The notes: generated by a model not told the origin, from the sequence alone. 44,277 bases of DNA from a bacterium (GCA_021847485.1 JAJZRA010000009.1:1-44277), one strand, 5' to 3'. Counted from the first letter of the stretch, positions 14,616 to 23,677 are shown. Numbers and translations are program-made.

Positions 14616-15830
14616 ATGAAACACACGCGCGCCATCGCCGTGACGGCCGCGCTCCTGCTGTTCGCCGCCGGAGCCGCGGTCTTCGGCTATCTCAAGTACC
14701 GCCGGATCACCGCCTACATCGCGGGACAGCTCGGCGGCCAGGCCTCCAAGACCCTGGGCCGCGGGATCAGGCTGAGCGGCGTTTCTTTCTCTCCCCTCAA
14801 GGGCATCGTCATAAGCGATCTCTGCGTCTCCCGCCGCCCCGATTTCTCCAAGGGCGAGTTCTTCTGCGCCTCCAGGGCGGTCATCCGCCCGGAGCTCGCC
14901 TCGCTGCTGCGCAGCCGCGTGCGTTTCTCGCGGGTGGCCTTCGAGAAGCCGGTGATCAAGGTGCGCGAGAAGGGCGGCCGCTGGGATTTCGAGGACCTCG
15001 TCGCGCTGCTGCCGGAGACGGACAAGGGCCTCTACCTCACCTGGAACGCCAGCGAGCTGGAGCTGACGGACGCCGCCGTGGAGGCGGACATGGAGACCTC
15101 CGGCCTTTCGTTCTCGCTGGAGAACGCGTCGCTCAAGCTGGAGCACTATTCCTCGCTCGGCGGCAATTACGGGCTGCAGGCCGAAGGCAGGCTGGCCGGC
15201 GCGGTGGGCGGCAAGCTGCTCTCGGCGGAAGTCTCGCTCGAGGCCGACGCCAATTTCGACTACGGCGGGCTCTCCTCCACCGACGGTTCCTTCCGCGCGG
15301 AAGAGGCCTCCTACGGGGAGATCACCCTCGGTTCGCTGGCCGCGGACTGGAAGCTCTTCAACATGCGCAAGCCGCTGGCGGACAGGAACTACTCGGCCTC
15401 CCTCTCGGCGAAGGACCTGCTGGTGCCGGCCAACGGCAACCGCGTCCGCGAAGCCGTCTCCGGCGGGCTGAAACTCTTCGCTTCCGCCATGGGCCGCCCG
15501 GCCCCGCAAATCGGGGACATAGAGATGGGCTCGCTGGACGCCGCGTTCTCGCTGAACGACTCGGTGCTGGCCGTCAAGGACGTCTCGCTGCGCACCAATT
15601 TCCTGGACCTCGACGGCGGGCTCTCGATAGACGGCCCGGCGGGAACTGCGGAGGCCTCGCTGAAGGCCGCCCTGGGGCCCAACCGGCTGGAGCTGTCCGC
15701 CTCGGGACCGCTGGCCTCCCCGGAGGTCAGGCCGCTGCTGTCGTCCACTCTTTCCGCGGGCTTCAAGTCCGCCCTCCGCGGCGCGGAACAGGCCCTGCTC
15801 AGGATATTCCCGGTAACAGGAGATAGATAA
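14616..15830 (+). CDS. AsmA-like inner-membrane-anchored protein
   Basis: A 404-residue protein with an N-terminal membrane anchor (about 5-27) and a long periplasmic part. It shows AsmA/DUF748-like features: VKVREKGG-type strands, LASLLRSRVRFSRVAFEKP and many short amphipathic beta strands. Proteins of this class are thought to bridge membranes and move or support lipids. A second, larger one is at 25279-27459. Its stop overlaps the lpd start by one base (TAATG), yet it has its own likely promoter at 14604. Confidence 0.75.
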   Translation: MKHTRAIAVTAALLLFAAGAAVFGYLKYRRITAYIAGQLGGQASKTLGRGIRLSGVSFSPLKGIVISDLCVSRRPDFSKGEFFCASRAVIRPELASLLRSRVRFSRVAFEKPVIKVREKGGRWDFEDLVALLPETDKGLYLTWNASELELTDAAVEADMETSGLSFSLENASLKLEHYSSLGGNYGLQAEGRLAGAVGGKLLSAEVSLEADANFDYGGLSSTDGSFRAEEASYGEITLGSLAADWKLFNMRKPLADRNYSASLSAKDLLVPANGNRVREAVSGGLKLFASAMGRPAPQIGDIEMGSLDAAFSLNDSVLAVKDVSLRTNFLDLDGGLSIDGPAGTAEASLKAALGPNRLELSASGPLASPEVRPLLSSTLSAGFKSALRGAEQALLRIFPVTGDR

Positions 15831-17197
15831 TGTCCAAGAAAGTCATCGTCATCGGCTCCGGCCCGGGCGGCTATCCCGCCGCGCTGCGCCTGAAGGAACT
15901 CGGCGCCGACGTTTCCATCGTCGAGGCCTGGGACTTCGGCGGCACCTGCCTCAACCGCGGCTGCATCCCGTCGAAGGCCTTCCTGGACACCGGCCACCGG
16001 GTCCACGCTTTCGAGGGGCTCAAGAAGCTCCTGAAGGACGGCTCCGCCGCCGATTTCTCCGCCGACATGCTGGACTGGGAGAAGATCAAGGCCCGCCGCG
16101 CCGACGTGGTCCTGAAGCTGCGCGCCTCCCTCGAGAAGCTCTTCCAGGCCAAGAAGATAGAGGTCATCCGCGGCCGGGCGGCCTTCTCCGGCCCGAACGA
16201 GGTCACGATCACCGGCCCGCAGGGCGAGCTGCAGAAGCGGACCTTCGACGCCGCCATCCTCGCCGCCGGCACCCGCCCCAGCTTTCCCCCGCCGTTCCGC
16301 GATTTCCACGCCGAGCTCAGCGACTCCGACCGCGTCTTCGACCTGCCGAAGAGACCCGGCTCGGTGCTGATAGTCGGCGCCGGCGTGATAGGCCTCGAGT
16401 TCGCCTGCTTCTTCAACGCCATCGGCGTGAAAGTGGAGGTGCTGGAACTGCTGCCGGACCTGCTGGCCGGCGAGGACCCGCAGGTCACGCGCGCGGTACG
16501 CTCCTCCTTCGAGAAACGCGGCATCAAGTTCCATTTCGGCAAGAAGACGGCGAAGATAGACCTGGCCGGCGGCAAAAAAGCCGTCGAACTGGAGGACGGC
16601 ACGCGCCTAGAGGCCGACGAGATCCTGGTCGGCGCCGGCCGCGCCGCCGACCTGACCGGCATGGGCCTCGAGGCGATAGGCCTCGCCTGGGACAGGAAGG
16701 GCGTGAAGGTAGACGAGTTCATGCGGACCGCCGTGCCGGGAGTCTACGCCGTGGGCGACGTGAACGGCATCTCCCTGCTGGCGCACTCGGCCAGCCGCCA
16801 GGGCGAGCTAGCCGCCGAGAACATCATGGGCGGCAAACACGCCTTCGACGATTCCATAGTGCCGAAGTGCGTCTACGCCTGGCCGGAGGTCGGCTCGGTA
16901 GGCCTGAACAAGGCCCAGGCGGAGGCCAAAGGGCTGCAGGTGAAGACCTCCCGCGCCTTCTATCTCGGCATCGGCAAGGCCGTGGCCACCGACGAGACCG
17001 AGGGCTTCGCGCAGCTGGTCTTCGACGCGGCCGACGAGACGCTGCTCGGCGCGCAGCTCGTGGGCGGCCCCGCCACCGAGCTCGTCCACGTGCTGGCGCT
17101 CGGCGTCAAGCTGAAGCTCAAGCGCAAAGACCTCCGCGAGATCATCTACGCGCACCCGACCATGGCAGAGGCGATCCACGAGGCCCTGCTGAAATAA
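15830..17197 (+). CDS. lpdA: Dihydrolipoyl dehydrogenase
   Basis: A 455-residue flavoprotein of usual length. It has the FAD motif GSGPGGYPAA, the redox disulfide GGTCLNRGCIPSK, the NAD-binding VGAGVIGLEF, the FAD motif GVYAVGDVNG and the C-terminal HPTMAEAIHEAL with the catalytic His-Glu pair. It reoxidises lipoyl groups of the H protein (and possibly 2-oxoacid dehydrogenases). The gcvTHPAPB genes lie less than 1 kb downstream, so it is probably the L protein of glycine cleavage. Overlaps exist with both neighbours. Confidence 0.95.
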   Translation: MSKKVIVIGSGPGGYPAALRLKELGADVSIVEAWDFGGTCLNRGCIPSKAFLDTGHRVHAFEGLKKLLKDGSAADFSADMLDWEKIKARRADVVLKLRASLEKLFQAKKIEVIRGRAAFSGPNEVTITGPQGELQKRTFDAAILAAGTRPSFPPPFRDFHAELSDSDRVFDLPKRPGSVLIVGAGVIGLEFACFFNAIGVKVEVLELLPDLLAGEDPQVTRAVRSSFEKRGIKFHFGKKTAKIDLAGGKKAVELEDGTRLEADEILVGAGRAADLTGMGLEAIGLAWDRKGVKVDEFMRTAVPGVYAVGDVNGISLLAHSASRQGELAAENIMGGKHAFDDSIVPKCVYAWPEVGSVGLNKAQAEAKGLQVKTSRAFYLGIGKAVATDETEGFAQLVFDAADETLLGAQLVGGPATELVHVLALGVKLKLKRKDLREIIYAHPTMAEAIHEALLK

Positions 17198-17967
17198 TGC
17201 GGCTGCTCTCCTGGAACGTCAACGGCTACCGCGCCGTCCTTAAGAAGGGCTTCGCGGACTTCCTCGCCGGCTCCGGAGCCGACGTGCTGGGCCTGCAGGA
17301 GGTCAAAGCCTGCGAGGACCAGCTGACGGAGAAGGACAGGGCCGTGGCCGGCTACGCCTCCGCCTGGAACTGCGCCGAGCGCAAGGGCTACAGCGGGGTC
17401 GCGGCCTTCTACCGCAAACCCCCGCTGGCCGTCACGAACGGCTTCGGCGAGGCGCGCTTCGACTGCGAGGGCCGCGTGATAGCGCTGGAATACCCGGCCT
17501 TCCACCTGCTGAACGTCTATTTCCCCAACGGCGGCCAGGGCCCGGAGCGCCTCAGGTACAAGCTGGAGTTCTACGACGCTTTCCTCGGGCATATAGAGAA
17601 ACTCCGCAAAAAAGGCAAGGCCGTGATCTTCTGCGGCGACGTCAACACCGCCCACCGGGAGATAGACCTGGCCCGCCCGAAGGAGAACGTGGAGAACTCC
17701 GGCTTCATGCCGGTGGAGCGGGCCTGGCTGGACAAGATAACGTCCCTGGGCTGGGCGGACACCTTCCGCGCCTTCCACCCGGGACCGGACCAGTACACCT
17801 GGTGGGACTACAAGACCCGCGCCCGCGAGAGGAACGTGGGCTGGCGCCTGGACTATTTCTTCATCAACCGGGAAAAAGCGTCCCTCGTCAGGGACGCGTT
17901 CATCCTCCCCGCGGTCCAGGGCTCGGACCACTGCCCGGTGGGCGTGGAGCTGGCGCTGCCCCGTTAG
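17197..17967 (+). CDS. xth: Exodeoxyribonuclease III
   Basis: A 256-residue protein with the ExoIII/AP-endonuclease motifs LLSWNVNGYR, LQEVKA with the metal-binding Glu, FCGDVNTAHREIDL, GWADTFR, YTWWDY and the catalytic GSDHCPVG. It repairs abasic sites and removes 3' blocking groups. The ATG overlaps the lpd stop (TAATG). The frame runs open further upstream only because it lies inside lpd. Confidence 0.95.
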   Translation: MRLLSWNVNGYRAVLKKGFADFLAGSGADVLGLQEVKACEDQLTEKDRAVAGYASAWNCAERKGYSGVAAFYRKPPLAVTNGFGEARFDCEGRVIALEYPAFHLLNVYFPNGGQGPERLRYKLEFYDAFLGHIEKLRKKGKAVIFCGDVNTAHREIDLARPKENVENSGFMPVERAWLDKITSLGWADTFRAFHPGPDQYTWWDYKTRARERNVGWRLDYFFINREKASLVRDAFILPAVQGSDHCPVGVELALPR

Positions 17968-17992
17968 CCCTTTAACGTCCTCCCCGCGGCAT

Positions 17993-18022
17993 TTGCCCGC
18001 CCCCGTCCATATTTGTTATAAA
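17993..18022 (+). promoter_or_regulatory. Candidate promoter of the glycine cleavage operon
   Basis: TTGCCC (17993-17998), an 18-bp spacer and TATAAA (18017-18022) in the only AT-rich gap near gcvT. The leader would be about 37 nt and ends with an AGGAGG site. That is too short for a glycine riboswitch, and none is seen. Confidence 0.45.
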
Positions 18023-18065
18023 TTTTATATACCTTTGTTCCATAAAAAATCTCCCAGGAGGCACT

Positions 18066-19193
18066 ATGTCCACCGCGACCACGATCCGCCGTACAGCTCT
18101 TAACGAGACCATGAGGAAGTACGGCGGCAAGATGGTGGACTTCCACGGCTGGGAACTGCCGATCGAGTTCTCCGGCATCCTGAAGGAGCACGAGGCCGTC
18201 CGCAAGTCGGCCGGCATCTTCGACGTCTCCCACATGGGCCAGGTGTTCGTGACCGGCGCCGACGCCTTCAAGCTGCTGCAGCGCACCAACGCCAACGACC
18301 TGCGCAAGGCCACCCCCGGCAAGGGCGTCTACTCGCACGTGACCAACGAGAACGCCGGCCTGGTGGACGACATCATCGCTTTCTGCCTGGCCCCGGACCG
18401 CTACCTCGTCATCGTCAACGCCACCACCTCCACCAAGGACTACGAGTGGTTCAAGGCGCAGGGCGCCCGCATGCACGTGAAGGTGGAGAACAGGAGCGAC
18501 GATTTCTCGATGGTGGCCGTGCAGGGCCCCAACGTCCCGAAGATGTTCGAGGAGTTCGCCCCCGAGGCGCTCAAGCTCCCCCGCTTCGGCATCGTGGAGA
18601 AGGACATCTTCGGGGAGCACTGCTACGTCAGCCGCACCGGCTACACCGGCGAGGACGGCTTCGAGGTGACCGCCCCCCACAAGATCATCGTGCAGGTCTG
18701 GGAGAAGATGATGGAACTGGGCAAGCCCTACGGCATCATACCGTGCGGCCTCGGCGCGCGCGACACGCTGCGCCTCGAGAGCGGCTACCTGCTCTACGGC
18801 TCCGACGTGGACGACGTCCACACCACCTACGAGTCCGGCTACGGCTGGGTGGTCTGCCTGGACAAGGGAGATTTCATAGGCCGCCAGGTCCTCGTCGACC
18901 AGAAGGCCAACGGCGTGAAGCGCCGCCTGACCGGCGTGACGCTGACCGGGGGCGTGCCTCGCACCGGCTGCAAGGTCTTCATGGACGGCAAGGAGATAGG
19001 CGAACTCAACAGCGCCACCTATTCCCCCACGCTGAAGAAAGGCATCGGCGTCGGCTACATGACCCCGCCGAACCTTAAGCCCGGCACCCCGCTCGAGGTG
19101 GAGATCCGCGGCCGCCGCGTGAAGGCGGAGGCCGCCGCGGTGCCGTTCCATAAGGGCACGGCCTTCAGCAAGACGCTTTACACCGGCAAATAA
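18066..19193 (+). CDS. gcvT: Glycine cleavage system T protein (aminomethyltransferase)
   Basis: A 375-residue protein with DVSHMGQVFV near the N-terminus, GYTGEDGFEV in the middle and GLGARDTLRLESG. It moves the methylene group from aminomethyl-lipoyl-H protein to tetrahydrofolate and releases ammonia. The start is fixed by AGGAGG six bases upstream. It is first of the gcvT-H-PA-PB cluster. Confidence 0.96.
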   Translation: MSTATTIRRTALNETMRKYGGKMVDFHGWELPIEFSGILKEHEAVRKSAGIFDVSHMGQVFVTGADAFKLLQRTNANDLRKATPGKGVYSHVTNENAGLVDDIIAFCLAPDRYLVIVNATTSTKDYEWFKAQGARMHVKVENRSDDFSMVAVQGPNVPKMFEEFAPEALKLPRFGIVEKDIFGEHCYVSRTGYTGEDGFEVTAPHKIIVQVWEKMMELGKPYGIIPCGLGARDTLRLESGYLLYGSDVDDVHTTYESGYGWVVCLDKGDFIGRQVLVDQKANGVKRRLTGVTLTGGVPRTGCKVFMDGKEIGELNSATYSPTLKKGIGVGYMTPPNLKPGTPLEVEIRGRRVKAEAAAVPFHKGTAFSKTLYTGK

Positions 19194-19227
19194 GCCGGGA
19201 CGGATCCAGTAAATCAAGGAGACTAAA

Positions 19228-19614
19228 ATGGCTAAACCCGAAGAAGTCAAGTACACCAAGACCCACGAATACGTGCTCCCCGGCGCCGAGGCCACGGTCG
19301 GCATCTCCGACCACGCCCAGCACGAGATGGGCGACGTCGTCTTCGTCGAGCTGCCGAAGGTCGGCCAGAAGCTCGAGAAGGAGAAGCCCTGCGCGGTGGT
19401 GGAGTCCGTGAAATCCGCTTTCGACATCTACGCCCCGGTCTCGGGCGAGGTCACGGCCGTGAACGACGCCGTCACCGGCGAGCCGGCGCTGCTGAACCAG
19501 TCCCCGCTGGAGAAAGGCTGGCTGTTCAAGCTGAAGCCCTCCAACCCGGGCGAGGCCGACGCGCTGATGGACTGGGCCGCCTACCAGGAATTCGTCAAGC
19601 AGGCCGCGCACTGA
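19228..19614 (+). CDS. gcvH: Glycine cleavage system H protein
   Basis: A 128-residue lipoyl carrier of normal length. The lipoylated lysine lies in VESVKSAFDIYAPVSG, and the N-terminal YTKTHEYVLP and ISDHAQHEMGDVVFVELP are typical. It shuttles the aminomethyl group between P and T proteins and is reoxidised by Lpd. A GGAGACT site precedes the ATG. The lipoate transferase downstream at 22686 could attach its cofactor. Confidence 0.97.
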   Translation: MAKPEEVKYTKTHEYVLPGAEATVGISDHAQHEMGDVVFVELPKVGQKLEKEKPCAVVESVKSAFDIYAPVSGEVTAVNDAVTGEPALLNQSPLEKGWLFKLKPSNPGEADALMDWAAYQEFVKQAAH

Positions 19615-19632
19615 GCGGCCCCTCCGCGGACA

Positions 19633-19676
19633 GCGGCCAGGGAGCGGGACGGCCAAGCCGAACCTCCCCTGGCCGC
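19633..19676. repeat. Inverted repeat between gcvH and gcvPA
   Basis: GCGGCCAGGG (19633-19642) pairs perfectly with CCCTGGCCGC (19667-19676), and an inner CGGC/GCCG hairpin lies between. There is no T-tract after it, so it is not a simple terminator. It resembles a small version of the window's larger cloverleaf palindromes but lacks their loop motifs. It could adjust gcvH-gcvPA expression or mRNA stability. Confidence 0.5.
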
Positions 19677-19729
19677 CGCCCGTTGAAGTTCTTGTCCCGG
19701 TTCGCCGTTCCCCTTACACAGGAGCTCCC

Positions 19730-21061
19730 ATGTATATCCCGCACACCAAGAAAGACAAGGAGGAGATGCTCAAGACCATCGGAGCCTCCTCGTTCCAGGA
19801 CCTGGTAAAGCAGGTCCCCTCCAAGTTCCTCAACCCCCGTTTCGCCCTGCCCGCCGAAAGCCTCGACGAGGCCCAGGCCGCGGCCAGACTCGACAGGCTG
19901 GCGAAGAACAACTGCCGCCCGCTGAGCTTCCTCGGCGCCGGCGCCTACGAGCGCTACACCCCGGCCGTGGTCAAGGCGATAACCTCCCGCACCGAGTTCC
20001 TGACCGCCTACACCCCCTACCAGCCCGAGGCCAGCCAGGGCACGCTGCAGGCCATCTACGAGTTCCAGAGCACGGTCTGCGCGCTCTACGGCATGGACTG
20101 CGCCAACGCGTCGATGTACGACGGCGCCAGCTCCTTCGCCGAGGCCGTGCGCGCGGCGGTGCGCGTGACCGGCAGGAAGAAGATCGTATACGCCGCCGGC
20201 GTGAACCCGCAGTACATGGACACGCTGAAGACCTATTTCGCCCACTCGCCCGACTACGCCTACGTTAAGGTGCCGCTGAAGGACGGCGCGATGGACAAGC
20301 CGGCGCTGCCCGCCCTGCTCGAGGGCGCGGCCTGCCTCGCCGTGCAGACCCCGAACTTCCTCGGCGTGATCGAGGACATGGACGGCGTGGCCGACCTCGC
20401 AAAGAAAGCCGGCGCGCTGCTCGTCGCGGCGGCCGACCCGGTCAGCCTCGGCATCCTCGCCGCTCCCGGCGAGTACGGCGCGGATTTCGCGGTGGGCGAG
20501 GGCCAGAGCCTGGGCCTGCCGCTCGCCTATGGCGGCCCCTACCTGGGCCTGTTCTCCTGCAGGAAGGAGCACGTGCGCCAGATGCCCGGCCGCATCTGCG
20601 GCATGACCAAGGATAAGGACGGCCGGCGCGGCTTCGTGCTGACGCTGCAGGCCCGCGAGCAGCATATCCGCCGCGACAAGGCCGCCTCCAACATCTGCTC
20701 CAACGAGGCGCTCTGCGCGCTCTCGGCGACGGTCTACTCGGCGCTGTACGGCCCCGAGGGCCTGAAGGAGCTGGCCGAGGCCAACGCCGGCGCGGCAGCC
20801 TTCGCCGCGGAGAGGCTCTCCGCGGTCAAAGGCTGCTCGCTCAAGTTCAAGTCCCCCTTCTTCAACGAGTTCGTGCTGGCGGTGCCGGGTTCGGCCGCCG
20901 CGCTGCGCGAGAAGGTGCTGGCGGCGAAGGGCATAGACATCGGCCTGCCGCTAACCCCGCTCTACCCCGAGCTCGGCGAGACGCTGCTCGTCTGCGCCAC
21001 CGAGACCAAGACCGAAGCGGACATCCTTAAGCTGGAAGCCGCCGTAAAGGAGGCCATATGA
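19730..21061 (+). CDS. gcvPA: Glycine dehydrogenase (decarboxylating) subunit 1
   Basis: A 443-residue N-terminal half of the split P protein. It has YIPHTKKDKEEML at the start, then FLGAGAYERYTPA, YTPYQPEASQGTLQ and an internal YGGPYLGLFSC. It works with gcvPB as a two-subunit PLP enzyme that decarboxylates glycine. An AGGAG site precedes the ATG. Its end overlaps gcvPB by four bases (ATGA), as usual for subunits made in equal amounts. Confidence 0.96.
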   Translation: MYIPHTKKDKEEMLKTIGASSFQDLVKQVPSKFLNPRFALPAESLDEAQAAARLDRLAKNNCRPLSFLGAGAYERYTPAVVKAITSRTEFLTAYTPYQPEASQGTLQAIYEFQSTVCALYGMDCANASMYDGASSFAEAVRAAVRVTGRKKIVYAAGVNPQYMDTLKTYFAHSPDYAYVKVPLKDGAMDKPALPALLEGAACLAVQTPNFLGVIEDMDGVADLAKKAGALLVAAADPVSLGILAAPGEYGADFAVGEGQSLGLPLAYGGPYLGLFSCRKEHVRQMPGRICGMTKDKDGRRGFVLTLQAREQHIRRDKAASNICSNEALCALSATVYSALYGPEGLKELAEANAGAAAFAAERLSAVKGCSLKFKSPFFNEFVLAVPGSAAALREKVLAAKGIDIGLPLTPLYPELGETLLVCATETKTEADILKLEAAVKEAI

Positions 21062-22509
21062 CCTGCTCCGCCAAACTGGACAACCGCCTCAGCATCGAGA
21101 AGTCCGACGCCGGCCGCCGCGGCCTGTTCTGCAAGAACCCGCTGCGCGCCAGGGCGAAGGTCCCGGCTAACCTGCGCCGCAAGGCCGCCCCCCGGCTGCC
21201 CGAGCTCGCCGAGTTCGACGTGGTGCGGCACTACACCCGCCTCTCCCGGATGAACTTCTCGGTGGACACGCACTTCTACCCGCTCGGCTCCTGCACGATG
21301 AAGTACAACCCGCGCTTCAACGAGGAGGCCGCCGCGCTCGAGGGCTTCGCCGCGCTGCACCCGCTCGCGCACGACAGCTGCTCGCAGGGCACGCTGGAGC
21401 TGATCCACGACCTGGGCGCCCGCCTGACCGAGCTGTGCGGCCTGGACGCGATCACGCTGCAGCCCGCCGCCGGCGCGCACAGCGAGTTCACCGGCCTGCT
21501 GCTGGCCAAGGCCTACTTCGAGGACAAGGGGCAGAAGGAAAGGACCGAGATCATCGTCCCGGACTCCGCGCACGGCACCAACCCCGCCACCGCCTCGATG
21601 ATGGGCTTCAACACCGTCAATATCGCCTCCAAGCCCGACGGCCGCCTGGACGTCGAGGAGCTCAAGAAGCGCCTCGGCCCGAAGACCGCCGTGCTGATGC
21701 TGACCGTGCCCAACACGCTCGGCATCTTCGAGAGCAACATCGAGGCGATCGCCAAGGCCGTGCACGACGCCGGCGCGCTGCTCTACATGGACGGCGCCAA
21801 CCTGAACGCGCTGATCGGCATGGTGAAGCCCGGCGACCTCGGCGTGGACATGATGCACCTGAACTTCCACAAGACGTTCTCCACGCCGCACGGCGGCGGC
21901 GGCCCCGGCGCCGGCGCGATAGTATGCCGCAGGCACCTGGCCCCGTTCCTGCCCGTCCCGACGGTGAGGAAGGAAGGCGGCAGGTACGTCTCCGACTTCG
22001 GCGACAAGCGCACGATAGGCAAGGTGAAGGCGTTCTTCGGCAACACCGGCGTGCTGGTGAAGGCCTACGCCTACATGCTCGCGCACTCCGCCAGGGAGCT
22101 CGGCGAGATCGCCGAATGCGCCATCCTCAACGCCAACTACGTGGCCGCCAAGCTCAAGGACCTGTACCCCTCCTACTCGAAGGAATACTGCATGCACGAG
22201 TGCGTGCTGACCCCCGGCCCCGACCTGGCGGCCAAGGGGATCAAGACGCTGGACGTGGCCAAGGGCCTGCTGGACCGCGGCTTCCACGCGCCCACGGTGT
22301 ATTTCCCGCTGATCGTCCACGAGGCGATCATGATAGAGCCGACCGAGACCGAGTCCAAGGAGACGCTGGACGAGTTCGTCGCGGCGATGCGCGACATACA
22401 CGCCGAAGGCTCGGCGAACCCGCAGGCGCTCAAGGACGCGCCGGTGACGCAGCCGGTCAAGCGCCTCGACGAGGTGCAGGCCGCCCGCCAGCCGAACCTG
22501 CGCTGGTAA
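21058..22509 (+). CDS. gcvPB: Glycine dehydrogenase (decarboxylating) subunit 2
   Basis: A 483-residue PLP-binding half of the P protein. The Schiff-base lysine lies in LNFHKTFSTPHGGGGPG. PLGSCTMKYNPR, QPAAGAHSEFTG and PDSAHGTNPATA are conserved. It is coupled to gcvPA by ATGA. The gene is followed by a 129-bp palindrome and then the lipoate transferase gene. Confidence 0.97.
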   Translation: MTCSAKLDNRLSIEKSDAGRRGLFCKNPLRARAKVPANLRRKAAPRLPELAEFDVVRHYTRLSRMNFSVDTHFYPLGSCTMKYNPRFNEEAAALEGFAALHPLAHDSCSQGTLELIHDLGARLTELCGLDAITLQPAAGAHSEFTGLLLAKAYFEDKGQKERTEIIVPDSAHGTNPATASMMGFNTVNIASKPDGRLDVEELKKRLGPKTAVLMLTVPNTLGIFESNIEAIAKAVHDAGALLYMDGANLNALIGMVKPGDLGVDMMHLNFHKTFSTPHGGGGPGAGAIVCRRHLAPFLPVPTVRKEGGRYVSDFGDKRTIGKVKAFFGNTGVLVKAYAYMLAHSARELGEIAECAILNANYVAAKLKDLYPSYSKEYCMHECVLTPGPDLAAKGIKTLDVAKGLLDRGFHAPTVYFPLIVHEAIMIEPTETESKETLDEFVAAMRDIHAEGSANPQALKDAPVTQPVKRLDEVQAARQPNLRW

Positions 22510-22516
22510 CGAAGGG

Positions 22517-22645
22517 AGGCCCGACAGCCCAGGCCCCCCTCGCTCCTGGCAGAGGGGAACCGTTGCGCGGTTCCCCCCGCCCGGGGAATTTACGGGCGGG
22601 TCCCCCTTCCCCAAAGTCGCGATGGGGGCCTGGGCTGTCGGGCCT
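22517..22645. repeat. Cloverleaf-like palindromic element, copy E
   Basis: Perfect 22-bp arms (22517-22538 and 22624-22645, AGGCCCGACAGCC...) enclose two perfect hairpins: 22554-22576 (9-bp stem, loop TTGCG) and 22576-22600 (7-bp CCCGCCC stem, loop including TTTAC). No T-tract follows, so it is not an ordinary terminator. It fills the gap between gcvPB and the lipoate transferase gene. It has the architecture of the copies in the pur operon but lacks the CACGGTGTG motif. I see no gene in 22510-22685. Confidence 0.75.
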
Positions 22646-22685
22646 AGTAGCACCGCGACGGGTAACATTTAGCGCTCGTTAACTT

Positions 22686-23387
22686 ATGGAAAAAGGACTG
22701 ATAATCGAGACGCAGCCGCTGGACGTCTACGAACAGATGGCGGCCGACGAGGCCCTCTGCGAGGCCAGGCCGGCCCCGTACATCCTGCGCTTCTACAACT
22801 GGAAGGAGCCCGGCGTCACCTTCGGCTATTCCCAGCGGCGCAAGGCCGTCGGAGAGGCCTTGGCCGCCGCCGGCAGCCCCATAACCGCCGTCACCCGCCG
22901 CCCCACCGGCGGGGGCATAGTCTTCCACGAGACCGACCTCACCTTCTCGTTCATCTTCCCCTCCCCCGGCGTCCTGTTCGAGCCCGGCAAGACCTACGAG
23001 CGGCTGCACCGCTCCATCAACGCCGAATACGCCCGCCTGGGCATCCCCTTCGACCTGCTCAACGAGAAGACCAGGGACTACGCCGTCAACGACCCGGTCA
23101 TGGATTGTTTCTCCAAACCGGTCGACAAGGATATATTGTATAATGGGAAAAAAGTGCTCGGCGGAGCGCTCCGGAAGTTCGGCGAGCACATGCTGTACCA
23201 GGCCTCTTTCCAGGCCCCGGACGCCCGGCTGAACGCCGCGATCCACAGGAACGCGGTCATCAGGGCCCTCGGCGGGGAGTACGGCCTGACCTGGGAGTCG
23301 GCGGCGCTGCCGGAAGCGGCGGCCGCCAAGGCCGCGGAGATAGCCGGGGACAAGTACCGCACCGCGGCGTGGAACGGGCGGATCTGA
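22686..23387 (+). CDS. Lipoate-protein ligase A / octanoyltransferase family (LipM/LplA-like)
   Basis: A 233-residue protein of the biotin/lipoate transferase fold. RFYNWKEPGVTFGYSQ is followed by the lipoate-binding VTRRPTGGGIVFHETDLTFS, then a Cys (DCFSKP) and the lysine motif KKVLGGALRK. The single-domain length and the Cys before the lysine favour an octanoyl-transferase (LipM-like) or a short LplA. Its place after gcvTHPAPB suggests it modifies GcvH. No Shine-Dalgarno is seen before the ATG. Confidence 0.8.
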   Translation: MEKGLIIETQPLDVYEQMAADEALCEARPAPYILRFYNWKEPGVTFGYSQRRKAVGEALAAAGSPITAVTRRPTGGGIVFHETDLTFSFIFPSPGVLFEPGKTYERLHRSINAEYARLGIPFDLLNEKTRDYAVNDPVMDCFSKPVDKDILYNGKKVLGGALRKFGEHMLYQASFQAPDARLNAAIHRNAVIRALGGEYGLTWESAALPEAAAAKAAEIAGDKYRTAAWNGRI

Positions 23388-23426
23388 GCCTCCACCGGGA
23401 GGCGCGCAGCAAGATCGGGAGGAACC

Positions 23427-23657
23427 ATGGTAGCTTTCGTGCTCTGCAAGCTGGTAGCCGGCCTCGAACAGAAGGCCGTACAGCAGATAAAGAACGTGCG
23501 CGGCGTGAAGGAAGTATATATGACCTTCGGCGGCTGGGACGCCATCCTGCTGGCCGAATCCGACACGATCGACAAGCTCAGCGGCCTGATCGTGCGCGAG
23601 GTGCGCGGCATCCACGGCGTCCAGACCACCGAGACGCTCGTCACGACTAACTTCTGA
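23427..23657 (+). CDS. Stand-alone Lrp/AsnC ligand-binding domain
   Basis: A 76-residue protein matching the C-terminal RAM/AsnC domain only: FVLCKLVAGLEQKAVQQIKNV, then VKEVYMTFGGWDAILLAE and GVQTTETLVTT. There is no helix-turn-helix, so it cannot bind DNA itself. Such proteins oligomerise and bind amino acids. The closeness to glycine cleavage makes a glycine-sensing role tempting but unproven. The start has a GGGAGG site. Confidence 0.85.
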   Translation: MVAFVLCKLVAGLEQKAVQQIKNVRGVKEVYMTFGGWDAILLAESDTIDKLSGLIVREVRGIHGVQTTETLVTTNF

Positions 23658-23677
23658 TCTCGGCGCGAGAGGGCAAG

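Noticed and set aside
17968-18065. Glycine riboswitch before gcvT
   Set aside because: The gap is 98 bp, the likely leader about 37 nt, and no tandem aptamer-like folding is visible.
22517-22645. Palindrome E as an ordinary intrinsic terminator
   Set aside because: There is no U-tract on either strand and the element has a multi-branched fold, so termination by the usual mechanism is unlikely.
21435-22682. Long plus-strand frame running from gcvPB through palindrome E
   Set aside because: Most of it is an off-frame reading of gcvPB with Arg/Gly-rich sequence and no start signal. It shows only that the palindrome has no stop in that frame.
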